From Trichobilharzia szidati (Eukaryota; Platyhelminthes; Trematoda; Strigeidida; Schistosomatidae): DNA of 64,000 nucleotides. The position numbers were made by a program, and so were the translations under genes. The notes below the pieces were generated by a model that made no database searches, had not been told where the DNA came from, and saw nothing but the letters and a program-made list of their open reading frames with translations. The stretch is from the NCBI GenBank assembly GCA_944472155.2, contig OX235279.1, forward strand, positions 172,897,868 through 172,961,867, read 5' to 3'. Below, piece after piece: positions 34,556 through 46,318 of this stretch. The first letter of the stretch is position 1. Each line of letters begins with the position of its first letter.

Positions 34556-34770
34556 GTTAATAATAATAATTTGCTTTATTCCAAAACAGTACTTGTGATA
34601 CAGAATGGAATTCTCAGCATTCTTACTACAGCATTGCATCCAGTTAGTACGTTATCAACAAATAGAATTCTACATAGATTAAGGAAATCTCAGTTCATTA
34701 TGACAACAACATATTGGCATGTCGGTAGCAAAGCCAAAGTTGAACAGTGTTTGAAGGTGTTAGAAATGTA
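34556..34770 (-). mobile_element. LINE-X 3' end, part separated by nested LINE-Y
   Basis: Reverse complement of 6155-6370: TTTGCTTTATTCCAAAACAG, GTATCGATAA-like middle and GAAGGTGTTAGAAA. It joins the rest of LINE-X at 36517 across the inserted LINE-Y. Confidence 0.85.
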
Positions 34771-34771
34771 A

Positions 34772-36516
34772 TAATAATAATAATAATAATGGCTTTATTC
34801 CAAACAGTATTTGTGGTACAGGTATGGAATTTTCAGCGTTCATTACAATATTGCATCTAATTACTTCATAAATTTTATAAGGATTTAGAAATATAAAGCA
34901 ACAACAACAAAAAGAAAAAGAGAAATAAAAGAAATAAAAAAGAACAGCATTGCATTCACATATTTAAACAATGCACCACAGGATGTGATATATAAAATTA
35001 GTCTGTAATAGAATATATGAGCAACAATATAATAGTAACAAAGAAAGGAGAACAAAAGTTAAAGGGAACTATTTGTTAGAGTGCCGCAGTAAATTGATCA
35101 TGTCATGCCTAACAGTTTTCTCATCACATAACAGTTGTGCCAGATAAGGTATTGTGGAGTTTTTATACTTGGTAGTCCTGGCATACAGCTTCCTATAGTT
35201 GCTTCTAGTTCTACCAGATGAAATGCAAGGAGAGAGCTGCGTATGGAGAGGGTGTTCGGGGTCTGACAATATAGAATTCGCTAGTTTCTTACATGACATT
35301 ATATGTCTATCCACAATAGTGTTAACCAGTTGGTTTAACGAAATCCCACTTGCCCTACTAACAGCTTTTAGTGCCCTATGCAGCGAAGCAAAGTCTCTCT
35401 TAAGTAGTAGTCCAGGAAAGATTAATGGGGAGCAGTAAAGAGGGATGGGTAGAATACAGGAATTGACAAACTGAGAAAGCAAAGACTGCTTTATACCAGA
35501 CTGCCTAAACTTCCTAAAGTAGAACGTTAAGCGAAACATCTTTCTAGTAACTAGCAAGATGTGAGAGGACCAAGAAAGATCGGAGGAAATACTCAGTCCA
35601 AGGTACTTGACGTTTGATGTAATTTCAACCTCTATGCCGTCAATGATAGTGGGGCCATGTGAGCTAGCTAGTTGTTGTAAGTCACGTTTTCGTCTGAAAG
35701 TGAAATTGACTACCTGACATTTAGACAGATTCAGCTTAAGACCGTTTGAAGAAGACCACTGACTAATTTCCGACAGAAAGTTATTTAATTTGGAACAATC
35801 TGACTGAGAGTTGACAGGCATTAAAACAGATAGGTCATCAGCATACTTGACAAAAGTGGCTACATCAGACTGGGGCAAGTCATGTAAGAAAAAAGAAAAC
35901 AGAAAAGGAGAAAGAACAGCACCTTGATGAACACCAGCTAAAGTAATTGAGGTAGTGGAGGACTTTCCATTGTAGACAGTGTACTGCTTCCTATCAGAAA
36001 AGTAGGAATACAACCACTTATTTATCCAGCTCTCACTCTGTGTTGCAGCAAGCTTACTTAGCAAGAGAGACCTAGGTACAGAGTCAAATGCAGATGTGTA
36101 ATCAAGGAAGGCACATCGAACATATTTGGCTCCTCTATCTAAACTAGAGACTATATTATGATATAGAACTACAGCGGCATCTAAGGTACACCTACTATGT
36201 TTATAGGCAAACTGGTTGGGGTCGTTGAAAGGCTTTAAAGAGGGTTCAAGATTAAGTAAAATAAGTCTTTCCATAACTTTTAAAAAAGGTGAGGTGATAG
36301 CCATGGGTCTAAACTTGACAGTAGGTCCACTTGTTGATTTGGGCACTGGAACAACCTTGATATTTTTCCATGAGTCAGGAATAAAACTTTTGGAAAACGA
36401 TTCATTGAAAATGTCAGTTAATGGGTAACATAAGATGTCAGCACACTTCTTAAGGATAACAGCAGGAACTCCATCAGGACCAAGGGACTGGGTAGGTTTG
36501 AGAGATTGAAGACACT
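34772..36516 (-). mobile_element. LINE-Y, 5'-truncated, nested in LINE-X
   Basis: About 1.75 kb on the minus strand. The 3' end is TGTACCACAAATACTGTTTG...GGAATAAAGCC followed by an ATT-repeat tail (34772-34800), identical in layout to the 60.1 kb copy. The body is the RT ORF (next entry). The 5' end stops at GAAGACAC (36516), exactly where LINE-X sequence CTATCATATTTACTGG resumes. It is therefore an insertion by target-primed reverse transcription with 5' truncation. I see no clear target duplication. Confidence 0.85.
35069..36346 (-). pseudogene. LINE-Y reverse transcriptase (partial)
   Basis: 425 uninterrupted codons covering RT to the C-terminus. Motifs: VKFRPMAITSPFLKVMERLI (fingers), DPNQFAYKHSRCTLDAAVVL, CAFLDYTSAFDSVPRSLL (motif A), GVHQGAVLSPFLFSFFLHDL (motif B), TFVKYADDLSVLM (motif C, catalytic YADD), then NLSKCQVVNF, SNVKYLGLSISSDLSWSSH and a C-terminal SCILPIPLYCSPL...LRHSNK. 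The ORF ends normally at 35069. Endonuclease and the first part of RT are lost by 5' truncation, so it cannot move autonomously although the RT core is intact. Confidence 0.88.
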
Positions 36517-37090
36517 ATCATATTTACTGGCGTAAGCGAGAGAAAGAAACAAAGCAACACATAACGGAAAAAAGAAAAGAGAGAGAGAAAAGGAAAAAAA
36601 GAAAGAAAATGTTGGACCTATAAATGATATGAGTTGGAAAGACGAGATCCACTTGTTCTACTGACTGTTTAATGAATTATAGTTGTCACGCCTAATGCTT
36701 TCTTCACCGCACAGAACACGAGCTAAGTAGGGTATGGTTGAGTTTTTGTACTTGCTGGTGCGAGCATATAGTTTTCTATATAGGCTTCTGGTTTTGCCTT
36801 ATGAGATGCAAGGGGAGAGTTGTGAGTGAAGAGGGTGGTGTGAGTTAGATAAAATGGATCTAGCCCATTTTCCACATGAGTCGTGTGCCTGTCGACCAGA
36901 ATATTAACAAGCTGGTTAAGTGGCACATTGCTTGACCTGCTGACTTTCCATGCAACAGGTACGACATTTTTGGAGAAAGATACATTTCGGATGTTAGTTA
37001 GTGGAGAACATAAGGCATCTGCACATTGTGTTAGAACATATGCGGTAAGTTCAACTTGAGGATTGCTTAAGTGTTTACTACTGAAAGTTC
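36517..37090 (-). mobile_element. LINE-X remainder with deleted RT core
   Basis: Reverse complement of 5735-6150, including the pyrimidine tract (purines here, 36560-36610), LCDEKS-type C-terminus and PLNQLVNILVDRH (36926-36880). Upstream the frame passes KNVVPVAWKVSRSS (about 36990-36945): the RT core is missing between Trp-Lys and the C-terminus. A further ~100 bp match the pre-RT linker of LINE-Y (VSFSKNVVP). It is interrupted on its 5' side by a short RTE insertion. Confidence 0.75.
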
Positions 37091-37408
37091 GAAACTATGG
37101 GAAAAAACAAAACAAGAACCAATCGCCCAACAAATATGCAGGAGAAAGTGGAGATAGATGGATTGGACACTCGCTGAGGAGGCCGCTGAGTGACATCGCG
37201 CGTCAGGCCATCACTCGAGTGGAACCCGAAAGGGAAGCGGCGAGTGAGACGCCCAAGGGTGACATGGAGGAGATCGTGCGAAGAGGAAGTGAAACAGTAT
37301 GGATTAACATTGACGAAGGTGACAAGTACAGCAGAAGACAGAAGCAAGTAGAGACGTGTAGTTGAAGCCCTATGTTCCACTAGGAACCAAAGGGAACAAT
37401 AATAATAA
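37091..37408 (+). mobile_element. 5'-truncated RTE insertion with 12 bp target duplication
   Basis: 318 bp flanked by exact TACTGAAAGTTC (37079-37090 and 37409-37420). It encodes the RTE C-terminal end (RWIGHSLRRPLSDIARQAIT, MEEIVRRGSE), then CCCTATGTTCCACTAGGAAC, AAGGGAAC and an AAT-repeat tail. It is the cleanest LINE 3' end in the window and serves as the reference for the RTE 3' terminus. Confidence 0.9.
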
Positions 37409-37420
37409 TACTGAAAGTTC

Positions 37421-39880
37421 AACTGGAGTGCTAACATAATTTAAGAATATAGGAAAAAGATGTTGACGAGGTTAAAATGTAATCACTGTCATAGGATGTC
37501 TTCAATACTATTATTTTGTTGTTTGCATGATCTTCACTGGGTTTAACAACAAACGATTCCTGATGGCATTTTAAATCATCGGGTATTTTCGGTTGTATGT
37601 GAAAAGCGTTTCAAATGGATATGGATGATGTGAAAAGGATATAGAAACTACCGTATTGATAATCTCAACACATTTAAATCCCTAAACATGTGGTTTGAAA
37701 GCGGACCATTTTTTAACCTGTGATTCTTACCATATCCAAATAATCCAATGAACCACGGAATCGCTTATATGAGTACAATAAACCACACACAGACAACAAC
37801 AGTTGGATGCACAGCAAATTAACTGTCAAAATATTCTGCACGTAATTTCAAGGCCAATGATTTTGAGAATGGTATTAAACAGTTACAGTATAACTTTCCC
37901 GACTGAATGAACTCTTTCACATTCTCCATGAAATTGATACTTGAAGTGACTACATTGTTAAAGTTAGTAATAAGTTTTGATAAGAATATATTTATGTAGT
38001 TTATGTGTAACAACCAAAGAAGGCGTTCTGTATCATGCCTTTGGTATATTGTTATAAGCTTTTGCATGAAATTTATAAGTCACCTTCAAATTCACAAGCT
38101 TGATTATTGTTTTGGTCATGAGCACCTATCTCGCGAGTAATTTTTAAGGTTTTAATTTTCCGGTGCACCTATAAAACGATGATGGGTTAGGAATTAGGTA
38201 GTCAATATGATTACTCAAAAGTGTGTATTTCCATTTAATTTCATAGGACTGTTCCAATCTTCACATTACACGTAGATATCTTTATTTCCGACCATATCTC
38301 CTACACGCAACTTTCCACTGAATATTAGAGCCGCATTTTGCACCCAGCTTCTGTATAGCAGGGAGAAAGTGGTTGCACGCCTATGTGCTTGTTGATTTCT
38401 AGCTGACATTGTACACTATCTATTCTACAAAATCGAGACAAATGAGCTTAATATCGGATATCAAAGCTGAGTTCTTCAGTCAACTGTTTGTTACACGTGA
38501 ACAATGAACCATATAGTGTCAAAGTATCAAAAAGTAGTTTGAGAACACAGGTTACATTCCGGTGGAAAACGTTAAAATGAATATAATAATTAACGATGAG
38601 TACGCTTTACCCAGCTTCGTATCTCCATACTTTCCACTAATACCATTCATCAGTGAATATACTTGAACTTTTGGTTATTCGCATACTATACATGTAGTCA
38701 TAAAGGTAGTTATAATTGTAGGGAAAGCTGATTGTTAACATTGCCTGGTCTTTGTATGTTAAAGTGTGTGAGGATAAACGTAGAAAGGATATTTTTGACT
38801 GTTTATGCCCCTTTTATTCATTAAGTTCACCTCACTCATTGAATGGAGGCAGAAAACCCGTGTGGAAGTAAGGTGTACTGCATTGGAGATTCCGACTAAT
38901 TTTTCACACATGAGTTTGTGTAAATTTATTGTTTATTTTAATGCGAACACTTCCAGTTGTGCGTCGTGAGTTTTTGACACTTCCTCGACTTGTTGAGGCT
39001 TGTACATTCAGATAACATCATTAATAGTAGGTGTGACAACTTTTCCAGTGCATGAAACTGCACATGAATTTTAAGTTATATTCCTTGGTCACACTAGACA
39101 GGTTATGGTTGATACTTCGATCACGCTTCAGTAGATGGAAGGAACAGTCATTTTAAGGCTGAACAAAATCCTGCGGGTAGATCGGTTATCTGACATTCAG
39201 AGCTTCTTGATAGGATTTATAAATCTAAAATCCACATGGTGGGTTGCTCACAGAGTTCCATAAGTGTTTTATTTGGGTCCTCATTAATCGAAGGTAAGTA
39301 AAACGTGTTTAAGAAGTGTTATTTGTGCATTAGCATGAATAATTAAGGATCGAAATGTGTCATAGCAGTGGAGTGTTATCGTTGATGTTTATTTTCTTAG
39401 AAGTTCGAGTACCTTATTGCAGTTGTATGTTGGCTTTTCCCGATCATACCCGCCTCCGATGTTAAGGTGGCAACGTAAGCTAATCTGTCTTATGCACTCT
39501 TCTCCCTTGTTTCTCTGTTTGGTCTATCGAGAGCTGGTAAAACATCCAAGTCTGACCTGCTGCTGAGTTTGTGATCAATAAAAAACAAACGTCTTAGGCT
39601 TATTGAAATATCCATATTTGTGTTAATTGATATCATACCCACTGTTTACCTTGCATGCTAGCTGTCGCCGTGCTGCGAACCATTGCTCCATCGAAGCAGT
39701 GCTTAAATTTAAGTCCTGGTTCATTGAGAGACAGAGTGACCCTGCATCCACTGTTCCTGACATACACAGACAAAATAATGACAATGCTGTTCTATACTGC
39801 AATAATTTTGACAGTTGTCAACGGTCTGTATTAGGGATGACAAAAATGAACGCCAAGCGGATGTCGAACGCGATTTAGAA
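37421..39880. other. Non-coding, nothing recognised
   Basis: About 2.4 kb. A possible continuation of LINE-X on the minus strand fades out by 37450. No other features. An 83-codon plus frame (39627-39878) just before the coiled-coil exon may include its upstream coding part, but I cannot confirm it. Confidence 0.4.
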
Positions 39881-41445
39881 AGAATTCGCGCTGAATGAGG
39901 CTAAAGGAAGTTCGTCAGTCTTCGGAATAATTTGAAAATAATGCGTCGCCAGGTTGAAGCTGGACTTCACCTCAAACTGGAAGAGAATCAGTTGCGCAGA
40001 GAAATAGAAATGAGAAAAGTATGTTTACAAGTTCAGAGCATAGACAGACAAATGTCAGGTTCTCTAGAGTTTTCTCATTCTGAAAGTCAGGAGCACTTGA
40101 GTTGACGTTTCTCGCTTCAGCAATCCAATTTTACATCGGAAATAGTATAGTAATTCTAGAATTGTGAATGCTGTTTCACTTTCATATGCATATTTTAAAA
40201 TAAAATGATTTCTTGCTTCCAGTTCTATCCGATTGAATCAATTTATGCTATTGGTGTGTTTTGCTTATTGTATCTTGTTCGCTCAGCGAGAAAAAAGTTT
40301 GGTATTCATATGTATCAGACTAGACCACTACACTGTAACACGAATTTGTTGGTCAGCTGCTTGTTTGCCTTAGGTTTCCTGAACCAAGGCGGTAAAATGG
40401 ACTAAGGATAACAAATGTCGACTTAGACCCGTTAATCTAAGCATTCAGTTTTCAACCAAGAAATTACGGGGTCATCTTTCCCTCTGTCCATTAGTGACTT
40501 TCTCATCAGACTTAACCTTGAAATGAGTAACAATAGCGTAAAACGCAATATTTAGTGAATTCATGAATTTCGGTAGGACCTGTCCTCTGAACACTCTACA
40601 AATATTGCCATTTATACAATTTCTTAAAGGTTAAGTACACATGAATACATGAAGACTGTGACAACAAAATAGTACCTCTTTCAACATGCGTATAATCTAT
40701 AACTTAACTCCTCTGTCAGCCTTCGAAACTGTACATGACTGATACATAGCTTGACTTTGTCATTCACAATTGGTATTCGTGGACTTTACAGCATTGCTCC
40801 ATTGTATGTTGATTCCATGTAACAACCGTCTTCTAACTTCCTGAAGACTTTAGATTACTTACGAAATGAAGCCTTTGTAAGATTTGACAGTTGTGTGTTT
40901 AAATTGGATTCGATACCTGGTGTTTACGAGATTCATAAAACTTCGAGGTATATATTTGTTAAATTAATTTAATGAATATATGTTGACTACTAGTTACTTT
41001 TCTATTTATCAAGAAATCTTAGAGTAAAATCAATCAGTTTTATTTCAAAAGTCTTGTCTGTGTCTTTTCCTTGTAGGATACTATAAATCATCACTATGAG
41101 AGTCTCATTGATGGGGATGCTCGCCTTCGAGAAGATTTAAGAGGTGAACTTGCCCGTGCTCGTAAAGAAGCTGCTGTTTTGCGCTCCTGGTTAGCGTCGT
41201 CAAGGGTTCAGTGACGTTCTACTAGTTGTCATCTCACTGACCCTTCACAGACATCAGATTACCCAGCTTGTGATAACGCTGATACAATTGCTACAGACAT
41301 GATGTCTGTGACCAGCTTTTCTAAAACTAATCAGTCGTGTATCCTGCCGTCGTCCCAAGCTACGACGTCATATTAGATTGTCAGAATGTCTTGAAGCTGA
41401 AACTGAAGATTTGAGGGAAACAATGAGGGAGGCACTTGAAAAAGT
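39855..41445 (+). pseudogene. Decayed coiled-coil protein gene, two exon blocks
   Basis: Not recognised by family. Block 1 ends at a donor AAA|GTATGT (40018/40019): MRRQVEAGLHLKLEENQLRR then EIEMRK, a charged heptad-like coiled coil. An intron of 1,058 bp ends CCTTGTAG at 41076. Block 2 resumes in phase 0: DTINHHYESLIDGDARLRED then LRGELARARKEAAVLRSWL. Lesions: TGA and a frame change in block 1 near 39894-39930, TGA at 41212 with the frame staying open another ~50 codons, then a shift into LSECLEAETEDLRETMREAL (41370-41440). Intact splice sites but at least three lesions indicate a recent pseudogene or poor sequence. The intron (40019-41076) contains nothing recognisable. Confidence 0.6.
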
Positions 41446-41482
41446 AAACACACACACTAATAAACGTTTGTGTCGTTTACTA

Positions 41483-41522
41483 GTATATTATTATTATTCC
41501 CTTGAGTTTAGAGTGGAACATA
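41483..41522 (-). mobile_element. RTE-type 3' tail fused to LINE-D
   Basis: Minus strand TGTTCCACTCTAAACTCAAG then GGAATAATAATAATATA is an RTE 3' terminus. It directly abuts LINE-D reverse transcriptase sequence with no RTE coding sequence between. Confidence 0.75.
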
Positions 41523-43492
41523 TCATCGTACCCATAATCATATACCATCTTGAGACCATCTGCAAAGACATAGGGCTTTCCATACTCGGTCATAGAGACT
41601 ATGTCATTTATGAATAAGGGGAATAGAATGGGGCCAAGAACGCTTCCTTGTATTACACCACTAGTTATCGGCTTTGATGGAGACAGCTGGTGGTTGATTT
41701 TGAGTAATTGCTCTCTTTCTGTGAGAAAAGAATTTATCCATTTGAGAAGCTTTCCAGTTATTCCGTAGGATTGGGGTTTTCTTAGGAGTCTGATATATGG
41801 GACTTTATCAGAGGCTTCGCTAATGTCGAGAAAGAATGTTGTAACTGAATGCCCACTATCTATGCATTGTGTAATGTAGTCAAAATAATCTAAGTGGCAA
41901 GTAATGCACGACCTTTTACCTAAGAAGCCGTATTAGGATGGAGATAGTAGGTCATTTGACAGCAAGTACTGAGTGATTTGAGTGTTCACTATTTTTTCCA
42001 TTACACGTGGAACTGCAGACGTGATGTTGATGGGGCGGTAGTTGTTGATATCAGCCATAGGCCTGTATTCATTGATAAGTACAATATAAGACTTCTTCCA
42101 GGAGGTAGGGTGTGTCCCATGACTTAGTCAAATTGAGTATAACTTGAGTAGGAGTAAATTCATGTCATTACCAGCGTTTTTCAGCAGAATGGAAGATACA
42201 CCGTCTGGAGTGTTACTTAGCTTAAGATTTGCAACAGCTTTATCGATCTCATGTGTGGTGAAAAGTATATCACTTAGACATTCGTCTGTTTGAGGTGGGA
42301 AACCCACGATCTAATCGTCCTTCAAAGTGTACAATCTGACAAAGTGCTTGCTAAACAGTTCACACATCACCTCGGTATTCTCGTAAGCAATCCCGTCTAA
42401 GCATGTTATTTTTGGATAGGCTCTTTTGGAGTTTGTTAACCTACTTTTGAAAAGTTTGGCTATTTCTCCTGAGTTATGCGTTGGCTGAATGGCCCGCATT
42501 TCTTTGTTTCTGAGGCTTACATTTTTCGACTCTTGAATTCTGGTGAGAAGGGAGGTAATAGCAATTACTGATGATAAGTCATGATATCTATAGTATTTCA
42601 TTGAGTGCTTTCGTAGACTTCTCCTTACCGATGTCGGAATACAATCGCTTTGGGGGAATTTGAAGGTAAGAATCTTCTCAGGTGCAATGACATCATGAAT
42701 TGAGTTAATGTTGTGATAAAAATCGTTAAGAATTGCCTTCCGATAATTTATTTTATTTTGATTACAGCTTGATTCCACACCGTATTTTTGGTAAAAGCGA
42801 TATCGGTAGCCCGAATTTTGAAGGCCGACCATCAGGTGTGGGTCGACCGGGAATCGAACCCCGGGTCATGTGTGTGGTCGGCGAGATTCCTAACCGCTGT
42901 GCCACTGACGTACAAATAACTGTGTCTCAGATAAACCTCATTGGCTACGGTACCGCCACTGCGGATCTAATTAGGTGCTGATACAAGTCCCAGTCAGCAT
43001 GTGTGTGTGTGTTTGGTCAGCTTCATCTCTGCATTTTGTTTCAGGAAAGATGTGAATAGAACACACTAATATTTTATGGTGACTACCAGGAAATTCATGT
43101 CCCACATGTACTATGGATGGTGTCGTGTTGTTCGTGAAAATAAGCTCTTTGATATTTTCGGATCTAGTGGGTGGACTTATGTGTTGTGTCCACCCTCCTG
43201 TGATGATGGAATTCAGGAGAATATCATACCTTTAGGGTTCTCAGCGTGAGGGCCATAATACTTCTGGCATGTTGAAATCACCTCCAATAATTTTATAACT
43301 GAAGGGAAGATTGGCTGTAACGTTGAACATTTCGCTAAGCATATTATCATACTCCCTGCTGGATGAAGGGGTTCGGTACATACAATCCACAAGTATAGGT
43401 TTACTTCTGACAGCTTTTATGTGGACCCAGATCGAGTCATTGAGTTGTGACAGAATTGGGATACTGAACTGGGTTGCACAATCTAAAAACAG
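41523..43492 (-). mobile_element. CR1/jockey-type LINE-D, endonuclease to mid-RT
   Basis: Minus strand, 5' to 3': endonuclease from QLNDSIWVHIKAVRSKPILV (about 43445), YRTPSSSREYDNML, KIIGGDFNMPEVLW (about 43290-43250), TGGWTQHISPPTR; then the linker (NKINYRKAILNDF to LFSKHFVRLY, 42750-42320); then RT with SYGITGKLLKWINSF (motif region about 41790), GVIQGSVLGPILFPLFINDI (about 41680-41610) and VFADGLKMV where the catalytic FADD-type box lies. It ends there and is joined to an RTE 3' tail. A SINE-A sits at 42757-42912. Frameshifts and stops are present. Confidence 0.75.
42757..42912 (-). mobile_element. SINE-A copy 2, inside LINE-D
   Basis: Minus strand: GTCAGTGGCACAGCGGTTAG (A-box), CCGGGGTTCGATTCCCGG (B-box), then GGCCTTCAAAATTCGGGCTA, TACGGTGTGGAATCAAGCTG and TAATC, ending in an AAAATAAA tail. 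It interrupts the LINE-D coding region between endonuclease and linker, so it is younger than LINE-D. It lacks the internal segment present at 56.3 kb (GAAAATTCTATACTTGTACT). Confidence 0.85.
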
Positions 43493-43494
43493 GG

Positions 43495-45015
43495 TACTTA
43501 GGACCTATAAATTACAACCTGCACAGTGAAACAAAGTACTTAATACAGAGAAATGATCCCAGATACCCACGTAATCGTGCTAGAAACCCAAACATACAAC
43601 AGGATTATTTTCGGCTGCAGCCAACAATGGTCCTTCTTGCTGCACAATTTACTCAGGGAATAGTAGACACACTGAAACTGTCTCATCTCAGAATCCCTCC
43701 GAACATAACATAGGCAACCAGGAATCAAGGATAGTAACAAGAAAACTTACTAAATATCTTCCCAACAACCCTAGTTTTATGAAAATTATGCTTTCTAAAT
43801 GCTCGACCTCTCCTTAACAAAACAACACCACTTTACAGCCTGGTATGCATGGAACGGCCAACGCTAATCCTGGTAACTGAAACCTGGCTAACTAATGATA
43901 TGCCTGACGCAAATCTGGTAAGTGATAATTACGACATCCACAGGAATGATAGGGTCGACAAAAGAGGAGGTGGATGTCTAATACATGCCTCTAAATCTAC
44001 TGGATCTAGTACTTTTACGAACCCGACAATCGTAAAACTCACAGAATCTAAGTGGATAGGCCTCCACACAAAGGAAAATAAACTCCCGTGAGATGTATAC
44101 ACAGAGCCACTAACAGCCCTAAAACGACTGATATAGTTATCGGAGAAGTACTGGAGCATGTGCCTACACTGGAATTCAACTACAAGGTAGTTTGTGTCGA
44201 TTTCACTCTCGTCAGAGTGAACTGTGTTACCTGCACCGGACCGAGAATCCATGACGAGCTCCTAGAAGCTATAGATGTAGGAGGATGGGAGCAGTGCGTA
44301 CGCCTCCCAACACGACATAACAATATTCTCGACTTGATCCGCTACTACAAATTGAACCGCCTCATTAGAGGTTGGGGATAAACTCGACAACAGTGATCAC
44401 AACATACTGTGCTGCACCCTACCTCTTCAACTAACAACTAAACACACACCAAAAATTTCCCCGGTTCACTATCAATATAGGGACTATAGAAATATCGACT
44501 GGGAATTCCTACCAACGCTCTTGAGAAGCTCTGACTGATATGAATACTTTACCAATGATAACTTAGAAGTAACACTTTGTATCTTCTACAAGACAATCGC
44601 TTCGATAAAAGACACAATCGAGCCTTTCAAATCAGCCCTGAAGACGCCAACTCTCTTCAAAGACCGCAAAACGCGATTGAAACTAGGGAAACTGAGGTGG
44701 AAATTTTAAGGATTTATTGAATTTAGTGTACTACACCAGATAAATGAAACATGTAAAAATCTTGAGGAGTGACATAAAATGAAGACACAACTCGAGGAAA
44801 ATAAAGCCCTAGGGGTCACCTGTAGAACTCAGGAACTCTACGAGATCTTGCAAAAACGGCTAGAAAGCAGTAAAGGCCACACTGTCTGCCATTTGGAACA
44901 CGAAGTTGTAATTTATGATGACCACCAGATTATCAATGAGCTCCTCAGCCAGAAGTTCTCCAATGACAACAAAGCGTATCCGTCCCCAATTCTCGACATA
45001 ACCTGAGAAAATAAC
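43495..45015 (+). mobile_element. CR1/jockey-type LINE-E, 5' part to linker
   Basis: Plus strand: an upstream frame with QQDYFRLQPTMVLLAAQFTQ (end of a possible ORF1, 43600-43712), then the endonuclease NARPLLNKTTPLYSL (43800) and ILVTETWLTNDMPDANLVSD (catalytic Glu), KRGGGCLIHAS, then degraded sequence with NSDHNILCCTL (44390), and linker KSALKTPTLFKDRKTRLKL and NELLSQKFSNDNKAYPSP (44940-44990). RT is absent. It lies head-to-head with LINE-D. The two share family-level similarity but overlap in the domains they carry, so they are not halves of one inverted insertion. Confidence 0.72.
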
Positions 45016-45392
45016 TACAAGATAGGCATTATCAACTTTAATATACAAAATATAACCTCAGCGATAAAGACATCAAAAACTGATGTTAGTTGTGGCACAG
45101 ACGATACACCATCTATCTATCACATACAAAAACGGTAGCCCAGATATAACAGTATTATTGCTTAGAATATCTGCCCTCTCATTAGAGACTGAAACCTGCC
45201 CTAAAATTTGGAAATACACATATATAATATATATAAATGTTATACATTGCCAAAACTAGCGCATGCAATAATAGGCCTATCAATGTGGAAGCGATCTATT
45301 TCAGGATATCACAGTGAAAACTCCATTAGCTCGTCTGCATTCTCTCCAAACTACTCAGTGACATAGTATAACTTATTATCGTTTCAGAGGCA
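45016..45392. other. Non-coding spacer
   Basis: Between LINE-E and the inverted repeat. Some low similarity to LINE linker sequence up to 45200. Nothing else. Confidence 0.4.
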
Positions 45393-45923
45393 CCACCAGA
45401 CATTTGATCCCCACCATGAAGCCGGCGAAAGTGGCATATGTTGATGAATGTCTGGAACAGGCTGTTGGAAATGCTTTCCGTGACGCACTGGTCAAGTTTC
45501 TGACCCATGTAGCAGAACTGATTCCACATTTGTATCGAAAATCAAAATTTCGATCTCTATGTGCTGTGGAATTCTCGGTATTTCCAATCTGATTTCAGAT
45601 TGATGTAGGTGCATCTTGCCATTCTGAATAGATTGAAAATGAAAACTGTACTTCTGCATACCTTGATTCTATGCCAGTTGGTAATAGACTCAGCTCTCTC
45701 CAACTTCATCACGTATTGCAGTGAATACTCAGATGTTCTCAAAACCAGCGGAATATCCGTTCATCTACTCTACTCCAAACATTGTAGATATTTTGATCAA
45801 ATATATACAGGCGGAGTGATGAGACAGGCAATCAGAGAGAGAGCAAAGATTTGACACCAATCCAGTCTTACATAAATAGTAATTTAATTGACACATTATT
45901 TACACATTGTTATTATTATATGA
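45393..45923 (+). repeat. Inverted-repeat arm 1
   Basis: 531 bp that recurs as reverse complement at 46319-46850 with very few differences (for instance GGCGGAGTGATG versus GGCGGAGCGATG). The outer ~170 bp is an RTE 3' fragment on the minus strand (TNVESVLLHGSE-type coding, SNSLFQTFINICHF). The inner ~320 bp is unidentified and has an open frame on each strand: 45639-45854 plus (71 codons, signal-peptide-like MKTVLLHTLILCQLV) and 45557-45742 minus. Confidence 0.9.
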
Positions 45924-46318
45924 TTGAATAGTGAGTTAAACACTGATACTTGTTAGCTGAGTAATATAGACGCAGTTTCTACAGAAAAATATTTGACGAT
46001 CAGTCGACTTCTTCTCGATTTCCAGGAACAGTTGTCACATAAGGAAATCAGTGGTCGACAAATGACTCAACTCGACTCAGTCCCCCCACTATTTGAGAAA
46101 GCCTTGGTGAAATATGAAGATAAGTATGTAAAGTTGCTACATTGGAAAATATCGTGTGGAGATTTTCCGAATTTCAAAGACGTTATCGAGTGAATCCATA
46201 TGTACAGGTGTGAGTGATTTAAGGCGATGTGATTGAGAAGTGCCAACCGTTGAGCACCTACAACCTCCAGGAGGAGATCCAGGAAGGACACATTTTCCAC
46301 GTGATTTCCTGAGTTGAC
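45924..46318 (+). other. Loop between inverted-repeat arms, coding-like
   Basis: 395 bp single-copy spacer. After a splice-acceptor-like TCGATTTCCAG (ending about 46025), an open frame runs EQLSHKEISGRQMTQLDSVP, ALVKYEDKYVKLLHWKISCG and ends DVIE at 46193. The amphipathic, lysine-rich composition looks like a real protein segment, but I do not recognise the family and no start or donor is certain. Confidence 0.4.

Noticed and set aside
41460..45015. Single LINE with a 5' inversion (twin priming) formed by LINE-D and LINE-E
   Set aside because: Both halves contain endonuclease and linker sequence, so they overlap in content and must be two separate elements.
45639..45854. 71-codon frame with a signal-peptide-like start (MKTVLLHTLILCQLV), present in both inverted-repeat arms
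   Set aside because: Conservation is explained by the recent duplication of the arms. An equally long frame exists on the opposite strand, and neighbouring sequence is RTE debris. There is no independent evidence of coding.
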